A stretch of 64,000 nucleotides of DNA from an uncultured Lactobacillus sp. GTDB taxonomy: Bacteria; Bacillota; Bacilli; Lactobacillales; Lactobacillaceae. The DNA is taken from the NCBI GenBank assembly GCA_937874185.1, contig CALNAK010000022.1, positions 248,001-312,000 on the forward strand, read 5' to 3'. Below the pieces are notes generated by a model. It did not search any database. It worked only from the letters and a program-made list of their open reading frames with translations, and had not been told where the DNA came from. Positions within the stretch are counted from its first letter, which is position 1; the number at the start of each line of letters is the position of its first letter. Below, piece after piece: positions 8,096-16,536 of the stretch. A program made the position numbers and the translations under genes.

Positions 8096-9055
8096 ATGAA
8101 AAAATTAAATAATAATGAATTACCTACTAATATTGTAAAGCAGCTAGAAAATATTGAACAACAATATGGTAAGAAAATCGAAATCTATGCGGATTATACA
8201 GACCAAGAATTTCTAACTCTTGATCAAGCCAATCACCAAGCAAAGGGTGAAGATATGATTCAAGTTATCATTACGAATGAGAAATATAACGATTTCGTAT
8301 TGGCACATGAATTGCATCACATCGAATTGGAACTATCTGATGAACCTAGTATCAGTTGTGCTGTAACCACAGGAAAACAAGATAACGATGGTCGAGTTTT
8401 ATCAATTGCCAATTCCGTTTTTGAAACTTTGGAACATGCGACAATTGTTAAAGAACAAATTGCTGACGGAACATTTACCGATGCAGTCAAAGCTGAATAT
8501 CTTAGAGGAATCGATGCAGCACTCACTCCTAAGGTTCAATTAGATTTAGCAAATATGCGTTTCTATCGAACATTGATTATGCTTGATGGTATGGTCTTTG
8601 GACAACATGAACATGATGAGGATTGGCAACATAATTTCCCAACATCATTTAAATATGCAACTAAATTGGTTGAAATTGTGGAACAAAACGACTTAACAGT
8701 GCCATTCCAATTCAGACGTGCCTTGGTAAATATCTTGGATGCTTATAATGAAATAATTATTTCTAATGGCTATCAAGGAATGCATTTCCATACATTCTTG
8801 AACATCACTCCTGTTATTTCAAAACGCCAATTACGTTTAAGTTTGAATCAGGTTTATCAAATCAAGCATTCAGAATTTAAGAATCGTGCGACCGGTAAAG
8901 ATGCTTTTGATTTGATTGCGATGAATGATGGTCAAAGCATTGCTACATTGAATCTTGATCCTGCAAAAGTAACTCCTGAATTCTATAAGGCTTTTTATCA
9001 ACATACAATTGAAGAAGTTTTCAAGGGAGAAGATATTAAATATCTAATTAGATAG
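8096..9055 (+). CDS. HExxH-motif protein of unknown function (lactobacillar 'IpaB/EvcA' type)
   Basis: The 319-residue cytosolic protein contains HELHH at residues 71-75, a match to the HExxH zinc-peptidase motif, followed by an acidic helix and a mostly helical remainder. The C-terminal block (KRQLRLSLNQVYQIKHSEF...TGKDAF) resembles, from memory, proteins annotated 'IpaB/EvcA family' in lactobacilli, a label that says little about function. I chose ATG 8096 because GAGGTG precedes it; a longer frame from 8012 overlaps the divergent gene. The sirtuin gene follows after 10 nt and is probably co-transcribed. Protease activity is inference from the motif alone. Confidence 0.6.
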   Translation: MKKLNNNELPTNIVKQLENIEQQYGKKIEIYADYTDQEFLTLDQANHQAKGEDMIQVIITNEKYNDFVLAHELHHIELELSDEPSISCAVTTGKQDNDGRVLSIANSVFETLEHATIVKEQIADGTFTDAVKAEYLRGIDAALTPKVQLDLANMRFYRTLIMLDGMVFGQHEHDEDWQHNFPTSFKYATKLVEIVEQNDLTVPFQFRRALVNILDAYNEIIISNGYQGMHFHTFLNITPVISKRQLRLSLNQVYQIKHSEFKNRATGKDAFDLIAMNDGQSIATLNLDPAKVTPEFYKAFYQHTIEEVFKGEDIKYLIR

Positions 9056-9065
9056 GGGGAGTTTT

Positions 9066-9779
9066 ATGACCGATAAAATCGAAGAGTTTAAACAATTATT
9101 AGATCAAGCTAAATTTGTAACTTTTCTAACTGGTGCCGGAGTTTCTGTGCCATCAGGAATTCCTGATTATCGTTCTAAAAACGGTTTGTACAAACGTGAG
9201 AAATATAATTTCCCACCAGAATATATGTTGAGCCATGACAACTTGGTTAAAAATCCAGATGTCTTTCATGACTTTGTAATTCACAACATGTATTTTCCAG
9301 ATGCACAACCCAATATCATTCATACAAAAATGGCTGAAATCAGTAATCAAAAAGGTGCTATCGTAACACAAAATGTCGATAAACTACACACCAAAGCCGG
9401 CGCAAAAAATGTCGTGGAATTTCATGGAAATTTATATGATAATATTCATTGCCTGACTTGTGGAAAAGAATTTGATTATAAAGAATATATAAAAGATTAT
9501 CGTCATCATGAAGATAATGGTATTATTCGTCCCGGGACAACAGTCTTATATGGGGAAAATATTAATCCCACAAACTTCCAAAATGCGGCTTTAGCAGTTC
9601 AAAAAGCTGACTTATTGGTAGTTGTTGGAACAAGCTTTAAAGTTTATCCGTTTGCCGGATTACTAGAATACAGTTCACCACAGGCTAAATTAGTTGTCAT
9701 CAACAAAGAAGATTTAAACATTGATTCATCGATTCTAGCGATTGATGACGATGCAACGAACGTTTTTTCACAAATATAA
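9066..9779 (+). CDS. Sir2-family NAD-dependent protein deacylase
   Basis: Sirtuin hallmarks are present in the 237 residues: TGAGVSVPSGIPDYRS (22-37, NAD site), TQNVDKLH (101-108), catalytic His120 in FHGN, and VGTSFKVYPFAGL. Sirtuins remove acyl groups from lysines using NAD. The zinc ribbon is odd: the first pair Cys129-x2-Cys132 is present, but the second pair is missing, with YRHHEDNGIIRPG where CxxC normally sits. His147/His148 may replace it. RBS GGGGGAG is good. It forms an operon with the HExxH protein upstream. No terminator hairpin is obvious, and a repeat doublet follows. Confidence 0.88.
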   Translation: MTDKIEEFKQLLDQAKFVTFLTGAGVSVPSGIPDYRSKNGLYKREKYNFPPEYMLSHDNLVKNPDVFHDFVIHNMYFPDAQPNIIHTKMAEISNQKGAIVTQNVDKLHTKAGAKNVVEFHGNLYDNIHCLTCGKEFDYKEYIKDYRHHEDNGIIRPGTTVLYGENINPTNFQNAALAVQKADLLVVVGTSFKVYPFAGLLEYSSPQAKLVVINKEDLNIDSSILAIDDDATNVFSQI

Positions 9780-9832
9780 AAAAATGCTATACTTAGTATC
9801 AATTTGATTCCTAGGTTTGATAGTGGTTAATT

Positions 9833-9995
9833 GCCGTCTCTACTCCACAATAATGAGGTCTGGAACGCCATGGGCATCGTTTGAAACCAATTTAAAAAGC
9901 AAAATTGTTTCCAAAGCGAGCCTTATTCTAAGTCGGCACAAATCGCCAACTAAGAATAATTTCATGGCTGAGACCTCATATTGTTCCGTGCCGAC
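9833..9995 (-). repeat. Type I palindromic element, copy 2 (reverse; doublet 1)
   Basis: It starts GCCGTC and ends CCGAC on the plus strand. The outer stem includes ATGAGGTC/GACCTCAT. Read in the reverse orientation, the inner stem is GCCATG/CATGGC, a fifth compensating version of the conserved pair. It is the left half of a head-to-head doublet with 10054-10216. Confidence 0.8.
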
Positions 9996-10053
9996 TAGTT
10001 TAGATAACTTTAATTTAATAAGTGTTGTTTATCATAGTGAATAACAATGAGAC

Positions 10054-10216
10054 TAGCCTGGAACAAAAATTGAAATTGGCTCAGTAGTGAGTTTATTCTT
10101 AGCTGACGAAGTCAGGTTAGAATAAGGCCGAGTTTTGAAACAATTTTTGAACTTTAAAATTGGTTCAAAATCGTGCCCACTACGTTCCAGCCAAATTTCA
10201 ATTTTTGTGGAAGGCG
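10054..10216 (+). repeat. Type I palindromic element, copy 3 (forward; doublet 1)
   Basis: The outer stem AGCCTGGAACAAAAATTGAA pairs with TTTCAATTTTTGTGGAAGGC. Inner stem is GTAGTG/CACTAC, arm 1 TTCTTAGCTGAC/GTCAGGTTAGAA, junction AAGGCCGAG, and arm 2 TTTTGAA/TTCAAAA. The 498-bp gap between the sirtuin gene and metS holds only this doublet. Confidence 0.85.
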
Positions 10217-10277
10217 GAAAGCAACCCCCAACCTAAAAAGAATCATCAAACTTAGAAGCGGTGGAGGTTAATATATT

Positions 10278-12296
10278 TTGACTGAAGAGAAAAAAACTTT
10301 TTACATTACAACACCCATTTATTATCCATCAGGAAAATTAACAATTGGGAACTCATACACTACGATTGCAGCGGACACATTGGCTCGTTACAAGCGTAAT
10401 GAAGGCTACGACGTTTTCTTCCTAACAGGAACTGACGAACATGGTCTTAAAATTGAGGAAAAGGCCGAAGAAAAACACATGCAACCTCAAGAATACGTTG
10501 ACATGATGGCCAAAGGAATTAAAGATTTATGGAAGTCACTTGATATTTCAAATGACAAATTCATCCGTACAACTGACGATTATCACGTTAAAGCCGTTCA
10601 AAGAATTATTGAACGTTTAATTAAACAAGGGGATATTTATTTAGGTGAATATTCTGGCTGGTATTCAGTTGATGATGAAGAATACTTTACAGAATCACAA
10701 CTTGCTGAAGTTTTCCATGATAAAGACGGTAACGTTAGTGGTGGTAAAGCTCCATCGGGACACGAAGTTGAATTAGTCAAAGAACCTTGTTACTTCTTTA
10801 AGATGAGCAAGTATGCTGATCGTTTGTTGAAATACTATAACGACAATCCTACTTTCATCGAACCAGAAATTCGTAAGAACGAAATGATCAATAACTTTAT
10901 CAAACCAGGTCTTGAAGATTTGGCTATTTCACGTACAAGTTTCAACTGGGGAGTTAAGATTCCAAGTAATCCTGAACACGTTGTTTACGTTTGGGTAGAT
11001 GCCTTGTTGAACTATATTACTGCTCTAGGTTATGAAAGCGACGACGATTCTCTATTCAAGAGATACTGGCCAGCAAATGTTCAATTCGTTGGTAAAGAAA
11101 TCGTACGTTTCCATACTATTTATTGGCCAATTATTTTGATGGCATTAGGTATTGAATTGCCTAAACAAGTCTTTGGTCACGGATGGTTATTGATGAAAGA
11201 CGGTAAAATGTCTAAATCTAAGGGAAATGTTGTTTACCCTGAAATGCTAGTTTCAAGATATGGCCTTGATTCACTACGTTACTATCTAATGCGCGCAATG
11301 CCATTTGGTAATGATGGTGTCTTCACTCCAGAAGATTATATCGACAAAATCAACTATGATTTAGCTAACGATCTTGGAAACTTGTTGAACAGAACAGTTT
11401 CAATGATTAATAAATATGATGATGGAAAAATTTTATCCGTTGACGCTGTGACTGATTTGGATAAAGATCTTGAGAAGTCATACGCTGACACATTAACTGC
11501 TTACCGTGAACACATGGACAAATTCGAATTCCCCGATGCTTTGGCTAGTGTTTGGGCCTTTATCGGACGTGCTAATAAATATATTGATGAAACAAAGCCT
11601 TGGGCATTAGCTAAAGATGATAGTAAGAAGGCTGAATTGCAGTCCGTTCTTGGACATCTAGCTGAATCACTTCGCTTGATTGCACTCTTGATCAGCCCAG
11701 TTATGACACAATCACCAGTTAAGATTTTCGCTCAACTTGGTCTTGATTATGGCAAAGATAAGGATTTGAATTTTGGCGATACAGTTGTTGGTAAGACAGT
11801 AACTGCTAAACCAGAACCAATTTTCCCACGTCTTGATGCTGAAGAAGAAGTTAATTACATTAAGGGCAAGATGGCTGAAGAACAAGCTAAGCATGGTGCT
11901 GGTAAGTTAAGTAAGTCAGCTCAAGCCAAAGCCAAGGCACAAAAAGAAGCCGACGATGGTTTCCCTAAGGAAATTGAATTCGACGACTTCACAAAAGTTA
12001 AAATGGTAGTTACTGAAGTTCTTGATGTTAAACCAGTTGAGAATTCTGATAAATTACTTCAATTCAAATTGGATGATGGCTCTGGCGTTGATCGTCAAAT
12101 TCTTTCAGGAATGCACAAATTCTATCCAGATTATAAAGAATTGATTGGTAAAAAGATTCTTGCTGTTGTTAACCTTAAACCACGTAAGATGGTTGGTGAA
12201 TGGAGTAACGGAATGTTACTTTCATCTGAAAAAGGTGACGAAGTTAAACTTGCTATTGTTGATAATTCACACAAAAATGGAGCTATTTTAGGATAA
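10278..12296 (+). CDS. metS: Methionine--tRNA ligase
   Basis: This 672-residue class I synthetase makes Met-tRNA for initiation and elongation. The Rossmann catalytic domain runs to about residue 360, with KMSKS at 310-314. A helical anticodon-binding domain follows, and the C-terminal 110 residues (from about 565) form the EMAP/Trbp111-type tRNA-binding and dimerisation domain. The HIGH signature is unusual, reading TIGN at residues 22-25. The start is TTG 10278, with GGTGGAGG upstream. It overlaps tatD by one base and heads the operon metS-tatD-rnmV-ksgA. I saw no T-box upstream. Confidence 0.97.
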   Translation: MTEEKKTFYITTPIYYPSGKLTIGNSYTTIAADTLARYKRNEGYDVFFLTGTDEHGLKIEEKAEEKHMQPQEYVDMMAKGIKDLWKSLDISNDKFIRTTDDYHVKAVQRIIERLIKQGDIYLGEYSGWYSVDDEEYFTESQLAEVFHDKDGNVSGGKAPSGHEVELVKEPCYFFKMSKYADRLLKYYNDNPTFIEPEIRKNEMINNFIKPGLEDLAISRTSFNWGVKIPSNPEHVVYVWVDALLNYITALGYESDDDSLFKRYWPANVQFVGKEIVRFHTIYWPIILMALGIELPKQVFGHGWLLMKDGKMSKSKGNVVYPEMLVSRYGLDSLRYYLMRAMPFGNDGVFTPEDYIDKINYDLANDLGNLLNRTVSMINKYDDGKILSVDAVTDLDKDLEKSYADTLTAYREHMDKFEFPDALASVWAFIGRANKYIDETKPWALAKDDSKKAELQSVLGHLAESLRLIALLISPVMTQSPVKIFAQLGLDYGKDKDLNFGDTVVGKTVTAKPEPIFPRLDAEEEVNYIKGKMAEEQAKHGAGKLSKSAQAKAKAQKEADDGFPKEIEFDDFTKVKMVVTEVLDVKPVENSDKLLQFKLDDGSGVDRQILSGMHKFYPDYKELIGKKILAVVNLKPRKMVGEWSNGMLLSSEKGDEVKLAIVDNSHKNGAILG

Positions 12297-13057
12297 TGAA
12301 AATTTTTGATACACATACACATTTAAATGACGAAGCATTTGCTGGGAAGACCCAACAATTTATTGATAATGCTAAAGAATTAGATGTTGATGAAATGGCC
12401 ATTATCGGTTCAAACGAAGAATTCAATATTGAAGCAATTCGTTTGGCTCAAAATTATAAAGAGTTACATGCGGTTGTTGGTTGGCATCCAGAATTTGTTG
12501 AAGCTTACAATGAGGAACAACTAGTTAATCAAATCAAATTACCAGAAGTAGTTGCGATTGGTGAAATTGGTTTGGACTATCATTGGGAAGAAGATCCAGA
12601 TCCTAAGATTCAACAAAAAGTTTTGATTCAACAATTGGATATTGCTCAACAATATAACATGCCGGTTTCCATTCACTGTCGAGATGCTTTCGATGATATG
12701 TACAATATTTTGAGAAATCATGACATGTCAAAATCGGGAATCATCATGCACAGTTTCAACGGTGATATTAATTGGCTTAACAAGTTCTTGGACTTAGGAT
12801 TATGGGTTTCATATAGTGGCGTGGTGTCATTTAAGAATGCCCCCGAAGTTCATGAATCTGCTAAAGCTACACCGTTGGATAGATTATTAGTTGAAACGGA
12901 TGCACCATATTTAACACCCGAACCATATCGTGGACATTCAAATCAACCAGCTTATACAAGATATGTCGTTGATGCGATTGCTAAGTTAAAGGATATTTCA
13001 CCTGATGAAGTTGCTGAACACACGTTTAATAATGCTCACCAAGTGTATAATCTATAA
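12296..13057 (+). CDS. tatD: TatD family metal-dependent DNase
   Basis: This 253-residue TIM-barrel hydrolase carries the family metal ligands: DTHTHLND at residues 4-11, GEIGLDYH near 91-98, SIHCRDAF near 127, MHSFNGD and VETDAPYLTPEP near 200. The family cleaves DNA exonucleolytically and is linked to DNA quality control. ATG overlaps the metS stop codon by one base, and RNase M5 begins 2 nt after its own stop. The order metS-tatD-rnmV-ksgA is conserved in Bacilli. Confidence 0.95.
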   Translation: MKIFDTHTHLNDEAFAGKTQQFIDNAKELDVDEMAIIGSNEEFNIEAIRLAQNYKELHAVVGWHPEFVEAYNEEQLVNQIKLPEVVAIGEIGLDYHWEEDPDPKIQQKVLIQQLDIAQQYNMPVSIHCRDAFDDMYNILRNHDMSKSGIIMHSFNGDINWLNKFLDLGLWVSYSGVVSFKNAPEVHESAKATPLDRLLVETDAPYLTPEPYRGHSNQPAYTRYVVDAIAKLKDISPDEVAEHTFNNAHQVYNL

Positions 13058-13059
13058 TT

Positions 13060-13635
13060 ATGAAAAAAATAAAAGAAATTATTGTGGTGGAAGGTAAGTC
13101 GGATACTAATCGTTTGAAAGATTGTTTTGGTGATATTGATACGATTGAAACGATTGGCTCCGCTCTAAATGACGAAACGATTAAACGAATTAAGATTGCT
13201 CAAGAAAAAAGGGGAGTAATAATTTTTACTGACCCTGATTTCAACGGTAATCGTCTTCGAACGATGATTCAAAAGGCTGTTCCTGATGCTAAGCAGGCTT
13301 TCTTACCTCGTAACCAAGCTGTTCCAAAGCATAGTGATGGCAGTTTGGGAATTGAACATGCTAATGATGCTGATATAAAAGCTGCCTTGGCTGCTGTTTA
13401 TACTCGAACCGATGAGAATTTTCAAGAATACGATCATGCAGATATGGTCAATCTCGGCTTGATTGGTGAACCAGATTCTCATCAGAGAAGATTGTTCGTT
13501 GGTTCTGAATTGAAAATTGGGTATACGAATGCTAAACAATTTTTAAGTCGACTCAACATGTTTCAAATTACACCGGAAGATTTAGTTACAGTAGTTAAAA
13601 AATTTGATGAAGGAAGTACCCATGACACAAAATAG
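13060..13635 (+). CDS. rnmV: Ribonuclease M5 (5S rRNA maturation)
   Basis: The 191-residue protein has an N-terminal Toprim domain (IVVEGKSDTNRL at 8-19, with catalytic Glu, and FTDPDFNG near 56). RNase M5 cuts both sides of precursor 5S rRNA when ribosomal protein L18 is bound. Its 3' end overlaps the start of ksgA by 14 nt, so the two rRNA-processing genes are translationally coupled. Length matches the family norm of about 185. Confidence 0.95.
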   Translation: MKKIKEIIVVEGKSDTNRLKDCFGDIDTIETIGSALNDETIKRIKIAQEKRGVIIFTDPDFNGNRLRTMIQKAVPDAKQAFLPRNQAVPKHSDGSLGIEHANDADIKAALAAVYTRTDENFQEYDHADMVNLGLIGEPDSHQRRLFVGSELKIGYTNAKQFLSRLNMFQITPEDLVTVVKKFDEGSTHDTK

Positions 13636-14500
13636 ATTAAGTATTGCCGATCCTATCCGCACGAATGACATCCTGCGCAAATATAAGTTACGTGCAAAGA
13701 AAAGTTTAGGACAGAACTTTTTAACAAATGAAAAAGTTTTGGATGCAATCGTTGATGCCAGTGGCTTGAAGTCAGATGAAATTGCTATTGAAATTGGACC
13801 TGGTATTGGTGCCTTAACAGAAAAATTAGCTGAAGTTGCAGAAAAAGTTTATGCGTTTGAAATTGATTCTAATTTGATTCCCGTTTTGGCTGATACTTTG
13901 CAGTATTACGACAATATCGAAGTTATCAATGAAGATATTTTGAAAGTTGATTTGGATAAGTTTGTTGAAGAAAATGGTTTAACTGGCAAAACAATTCGCG
14001 TTGTTGCCAATTTGCCTTATTACATCACAACTCCAATCATGTTGAACTTGATCAACAGTGATTATCCATTCCAGTCATTAGTTCTAATGATGCAAAAGGA
14101 AGTAGCGGAAAGAATCACTGCTGTACCGGGTCACCGTGAATATGGTTCATTGACAATTGCAGTTCAAACTAAGATGAGTGCTAGAATTGATCGAATTGTT
14201 GGACATAAGTCTTTCATTCCTCAACCCAAAGTTGATTCCGCAGTTGCTGTTTTGGACCGTTTACCTAAAGACAAAATGGATATTGAAGATCCAGAGTTTT
14301 TCAACACAATGGTTCGTTCATCTTTTGCCCACAAACGTAAGAGTTTGATGAATAATATGTTGAATTGGTTAGGCAGAACTGATGAAAGTCGTGAAAAGAT
14401 TAAATCAGTTTTTGAAAAATGTGGTATCGCCGAGAATGCCCGTGGAGAGCAGGTTTCTATCGCTCAATACAAGAAAATGGCCGTGGAATTCAAGAAGTGA
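13622..14500 (+). CDS. rsmA: 16S rRNA dimethyladenosine transferase
   Basis: The 292-residue SAM-dependent methyltransferase dimethylates two adjacent adenosines in the 3' hairpin of 16S rRNA. Visible motifs are SLGQNFL near the N terminus, IEIGPGIGALT (SAM-binding motif I, about 56-66) and NLPYYITTP (motif IV, about 121-129). I chose ATG 13622 because GAAGGAAG lies just upstream. An in-frame ATG at 13604 would lie deeper inside rnmV. This is the last gene of the metS operon; loss of this gene gives kasugamycin resistance in other species. Confidence 0.96.
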   Translation: MTQNRLSIADPIRTNDILRKYKLRAKKSLGQNFLTNEKVLDAIVDASGLKSDEIAIEIGPGIGALTEKLAEVAEKVYAFEIDSNLIPVLADTLQYYDNIEVINEDILKVDLDKFVEENGLTGKTIRVVANLPYYITTPIMLNLINSDYPFQSLVLMMQKEVAERITAVPGHREYGSLTIAVQTKMSARIDRIVGHKSFIPQPKVDSAVAVLDRLPKDKMDIEDPEFFNTMVRSSFAHKRKSLMNNMLNWLGRTDESREKIKSVFEKCGIAENARGEQVSIAQYKKMAVEFKK

Positions 14501-14524
14501 AAATATTACAATTATATTAATTTC

Positions 14525-14553
14525 TTGTAATTTTCATAAAAACATGGTAAAAT
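14525..14553 (+). promoter_or_regulatory. Sigma-A promoter of veg
   Basis: TTGTAA (14525-14530) and TAAAAT (14548-14553) are separated by 17 nt. The start codon lies 26 nt beyond the -10, behind AAGGAGTGA. In Bacillus subtilis veg has one of the strongest vegetative promoters. Confidence 0.7.
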
Positions 14554-14579
14554 TTCACTCCTAAGGAGTGATTATTATA

Positions 14580-14867
14580 ATGCCAACATCATTGAACACA
14601 ATTAAGAGTCGTTTAGATTCACACTTAGGTGAGAATTTGACTATAGTTGCACAAGCAGGTCGTAAAAAAGTAGTCCGCCGTCGCGGAACTTTATCAGAAA
14701 CATTCCATTCAGTTTTTGTGGTAGATTTGGATCAAAATGAAAACTCTTTTGAAAGAGTTTCATATAGTTATGCAGATTTACTAACAAAATCAATTGATAT
14801 ACATTTTGATAGCGAAGAACCAGCTGAAACAGAAACAGATTCAGACGTTGAAGCCGAAGCAGAATAA
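14580..14867 (+). CDS. veg: Veg family protein
   Basis: The 95-residue protein has the conserved Veg core (TIKSRLDSHLGENLTI, then AGRKKVVRRRGTLSET). It also has an unusual acidic tail of about 20 residues rich in Glu and Asp (after residue 78). Veg is a small beta-barrel-like protein of Firmicutes reported to stimulate biofilm formation in B. subtilis. I chose ATG 14580 because AAGGAG stands 10 nt upstream; an upstream in-frame ATG at 14568 overlaps that site. It is monocistronic, with its own promoter and terminator, in its conserved place after ksgA. Confidence 0.93.
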   Translation: MPTSLNTIKSRLDSHLGENLTIVAQAGRKKVVRRRGTLSETFHSVFVVDLDQNENSFERVSYSYADLLTKSIDIHFDSEEPAETETDSDVEAEAE

Positions 14868-14882
14868 TAATAATTCGTTAGT

Positions 14883-14920
14883 TAAGAGGTTGAACAAATA
14901 TTGTTCAGGCCTCTTTTTTT
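14883..14920 (+). terminator. Intrinsic terminator of veg
   Basis: AAGAGGTTGAACAA pairs with TTGTTCAGGCCTCTT, followed by a run of eight T. Confidence 0.93.
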
Positions 14921-14921
14921 T

Positions 14922-15160
14922 AGTTCCACTTACGACCTATGGTCGTTAGTGGAACTTATATGGGGTGTTGGCCAAAGGTCAACGGAATCTCATTCATATG
15001 TCCGCCTTCCACAAAAATCGAAATTCGACTGGAACGTAGTGGGCACGACTTCGAGCCATTGGCTTCGCCAAGGGTCTTGAAGGTCGGCCTTATTCTAACC
15101 TGACTGCGTCAGCTAAGAATAATTTCACTACTTAGTCGATTTCGATTTTTGTTCCAGGCT
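14922..15160 (-). repeat. Type I element copy 4 (reverse; doublet 2) with extra hairpin module
   Basis: A near-perfect hairpin at 14922-14956 (AGTTCCACT/AGTGGAACT with inner ACGACC/GGTCGT) precedes the long palindrome at 15002-15160. The same two-part layout recurs at 60336-60563. The long part keeps GTAGTG/CACTAC, the arm TTCTAACCTGAC/GTCAGCTAAGAA and the outer stem CCTTCCACAAAAATCGAAAT against ATTTCGATTTTTGTTCCAGG (roughly). Confidence 0.85.
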
Positions 15161-15271
15161 ATTTTGATTTTTCTAATATGATGGTATTAAAAATTAATAT
15201 TTCTAAATAATATGTATTTAAATAATGATTTTTCTTTGATTGATTAAAAAATTCTAAAAGAGAAGAAATTA

Positions 15272-15444
15272 GCTCGGAGCAAGGAAGAAAAAATAGCTCA
15301 ATAGCGAAGTTTAACTTATTCGACCGATTTTGTCGGATTAGTTAAAGGCCAATCTTGAAGACTGTTATCAATGCCTTGGGCATTGATAATCGGCTCCAAG
15401 TTGTGCCCGCTATGTTCCAGCTATTTTCCTTCCTTGTGGAGAGC
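15272..15444 (+). repeat. Type I palindromic element, copy 5 (forward; doublet 2)
   Basis: The outer stem GCTCGGAGCAAGGAAG pairs with CTTCCTTGTGGAGAGC, and the inner stem is ATAGCG/CGCTAT. Arm 2 contains ATCAATGCC/GGCATTGAT. With copy 4 it fills the 750-bp gap between veg and purR; I see no gene there. Confidence 0.85.
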
Positions 15445-15619
15445 GGAAAATTAAGACAATTCCAACTTAAAAACACAAATCATATGTTATAGCACACATA
15501 AATCGTTGTGCAAAAGCATAAAGTTAGTAAAATGGTACTGTTTACATTCAAAAAAATATGAATTGTTCACTGTTTTGCTTTATAATCTGGTAGAGAGATA
15601 TGTTTTAGGAGAAAATAAG

Positions 15620-16462
15620 ATGAAAACACGAAGAAGCGAACGTTTAATTGATATGACTCGCTATTTATTGGAACGACCACATACGCTGATTTCTTTGGCC
15701 TTTTTTGCTGGTCGTTATGAATCAGCTAAGTCATCAATTTCAGAGGATCTTGGAATTTTAAGAAGAACTTTCATGATCAGAGGGATTGGAGTTCTTGAAA
15801 CATTGCCAGGAGCTGGTGGGGGAGTTATCTTCACACCGGGAATTTCTAAAAAAGAAGCAACTGAATTTGTAGAAGATACATCTAAAAAACTGGTTGAACC
15901 AAACCGAATTTTGCCAGGGGGATACTTATATCTAACTGATTTATTGGCAGATCCCGAATTATTGAGAACGGTTGGACGTATGATTGCTACTCAATATTCA
16001 CAGAGTTCAATTGATGTCGTTATGACGGTGGCCACAAAGGGTATACCAATTGCCCAAAGTGTCGCTAATTTCTTGAACATACCATTTGTGATTGTCCGTC
16101 GTGATTCAAAAATCACTGAGGGTTCAACCATTAGTGTTAACTATGCGTCAGGATCATCTGATCGAGTTGAAAAGATGGAACTTTCAAAACGTAGTCTTGA
16201 TGAAGGTTCAAGAGTCTTGGTCGTTGATGATTTCATGAAGGGCGGCGGTACCATCAATGGTTTGCGTAGCTTGATCTCTGAATTCAACGCTATTTTTGTT
16301 GGTGCAACTGTCTTTGCGGAGAATATTAATATTCAAAGTGAAATTGGAGATTCTGATATTACTTCAATCTTTAAAGTGACAAAAATTGATACACAAAATC
16401 GAATTTTAAACGTTGAACCAGGAAATTATTTAACAAATACCGATTTCAGTTATTTTGAATAA
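15620..16462 (+). CDS. purR: Pur operon repressor PurR (PRPP-sensing)
   Basis: The 280-residue protein has an N-terminal winged helix (RRSERLIDMTRYLLERPHTL and following) and a phosphoribosyltransferase-like domain with the PRPP loop VLVVDDFMKGGGTING near 208. This is the Gram-positive PurR. It binds PurBox DNA as a dimer and responds to PRPP, not the LacI-type PurR of enterobacteria. I chose ATG 15620 because TTAGGAGA is upstream; the 38 extra residues of the longer frame do not fit the family. TATAAT at 15581-15586 is a likely -10. glmU follows in the same direction. Confidence 0.94.
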   Translation: MKTRRSERLIDMTRYLLERPHTLISLAFFAGRYESAKSSISEDLGILRRTFMIRGIGVLETLPGAGGGVIFTPGISKKEATEFVEDTSKKLVEPNRILPGGYLYLTDLLADPELLRTVGRMIATQYSQSSIDVVMTVATKGIPIAQSVANFLNIPFVIVRRDSKITEGSTISVNYASGSSDRVEKMELSKRSLDEGSRVLVVDDFMKGGGTINGLRSLISEFNAIFVGATVFAENINIQSEIGDSDITSIFKVTKIDTQNRILNVEPGNYLTNTDFSYFE

Positions 16463-16536
16463 ATTCTTGATTGAGCAGGCATATATAATAATGCTATTAT
16501 ATATAAGGATATTTGAATGACTGAAGGGAGTTTCTG

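Noticed and set aside
9817..10044. Open frame of 75 codons
   Set aside because: It lies inside a type I palindrome (copy 2); similar frames in other copies (39853-40056, 40176-40370, 60745-60948) differ in sequence and frame, so they are by-products of the repeat.
9780..10277. Possible T-box riboswitch before metS
   Set aside because: No T-box sequence (GGGTGGNACCGCG) or specifier stem is seen; the gap is filled by two type I palindromes.
13604..13621. Earlier ATG for rsmA
   Set aside because: It lies deeper in rnmV and before the GAAGGAAG ribosome binding site that fits ATG 13622.
15480..15600. PurBox operator before purR
   Set aside because: Only a partial match (GAACAAT on the minus strand) was found, without the second box at the usual spacing.
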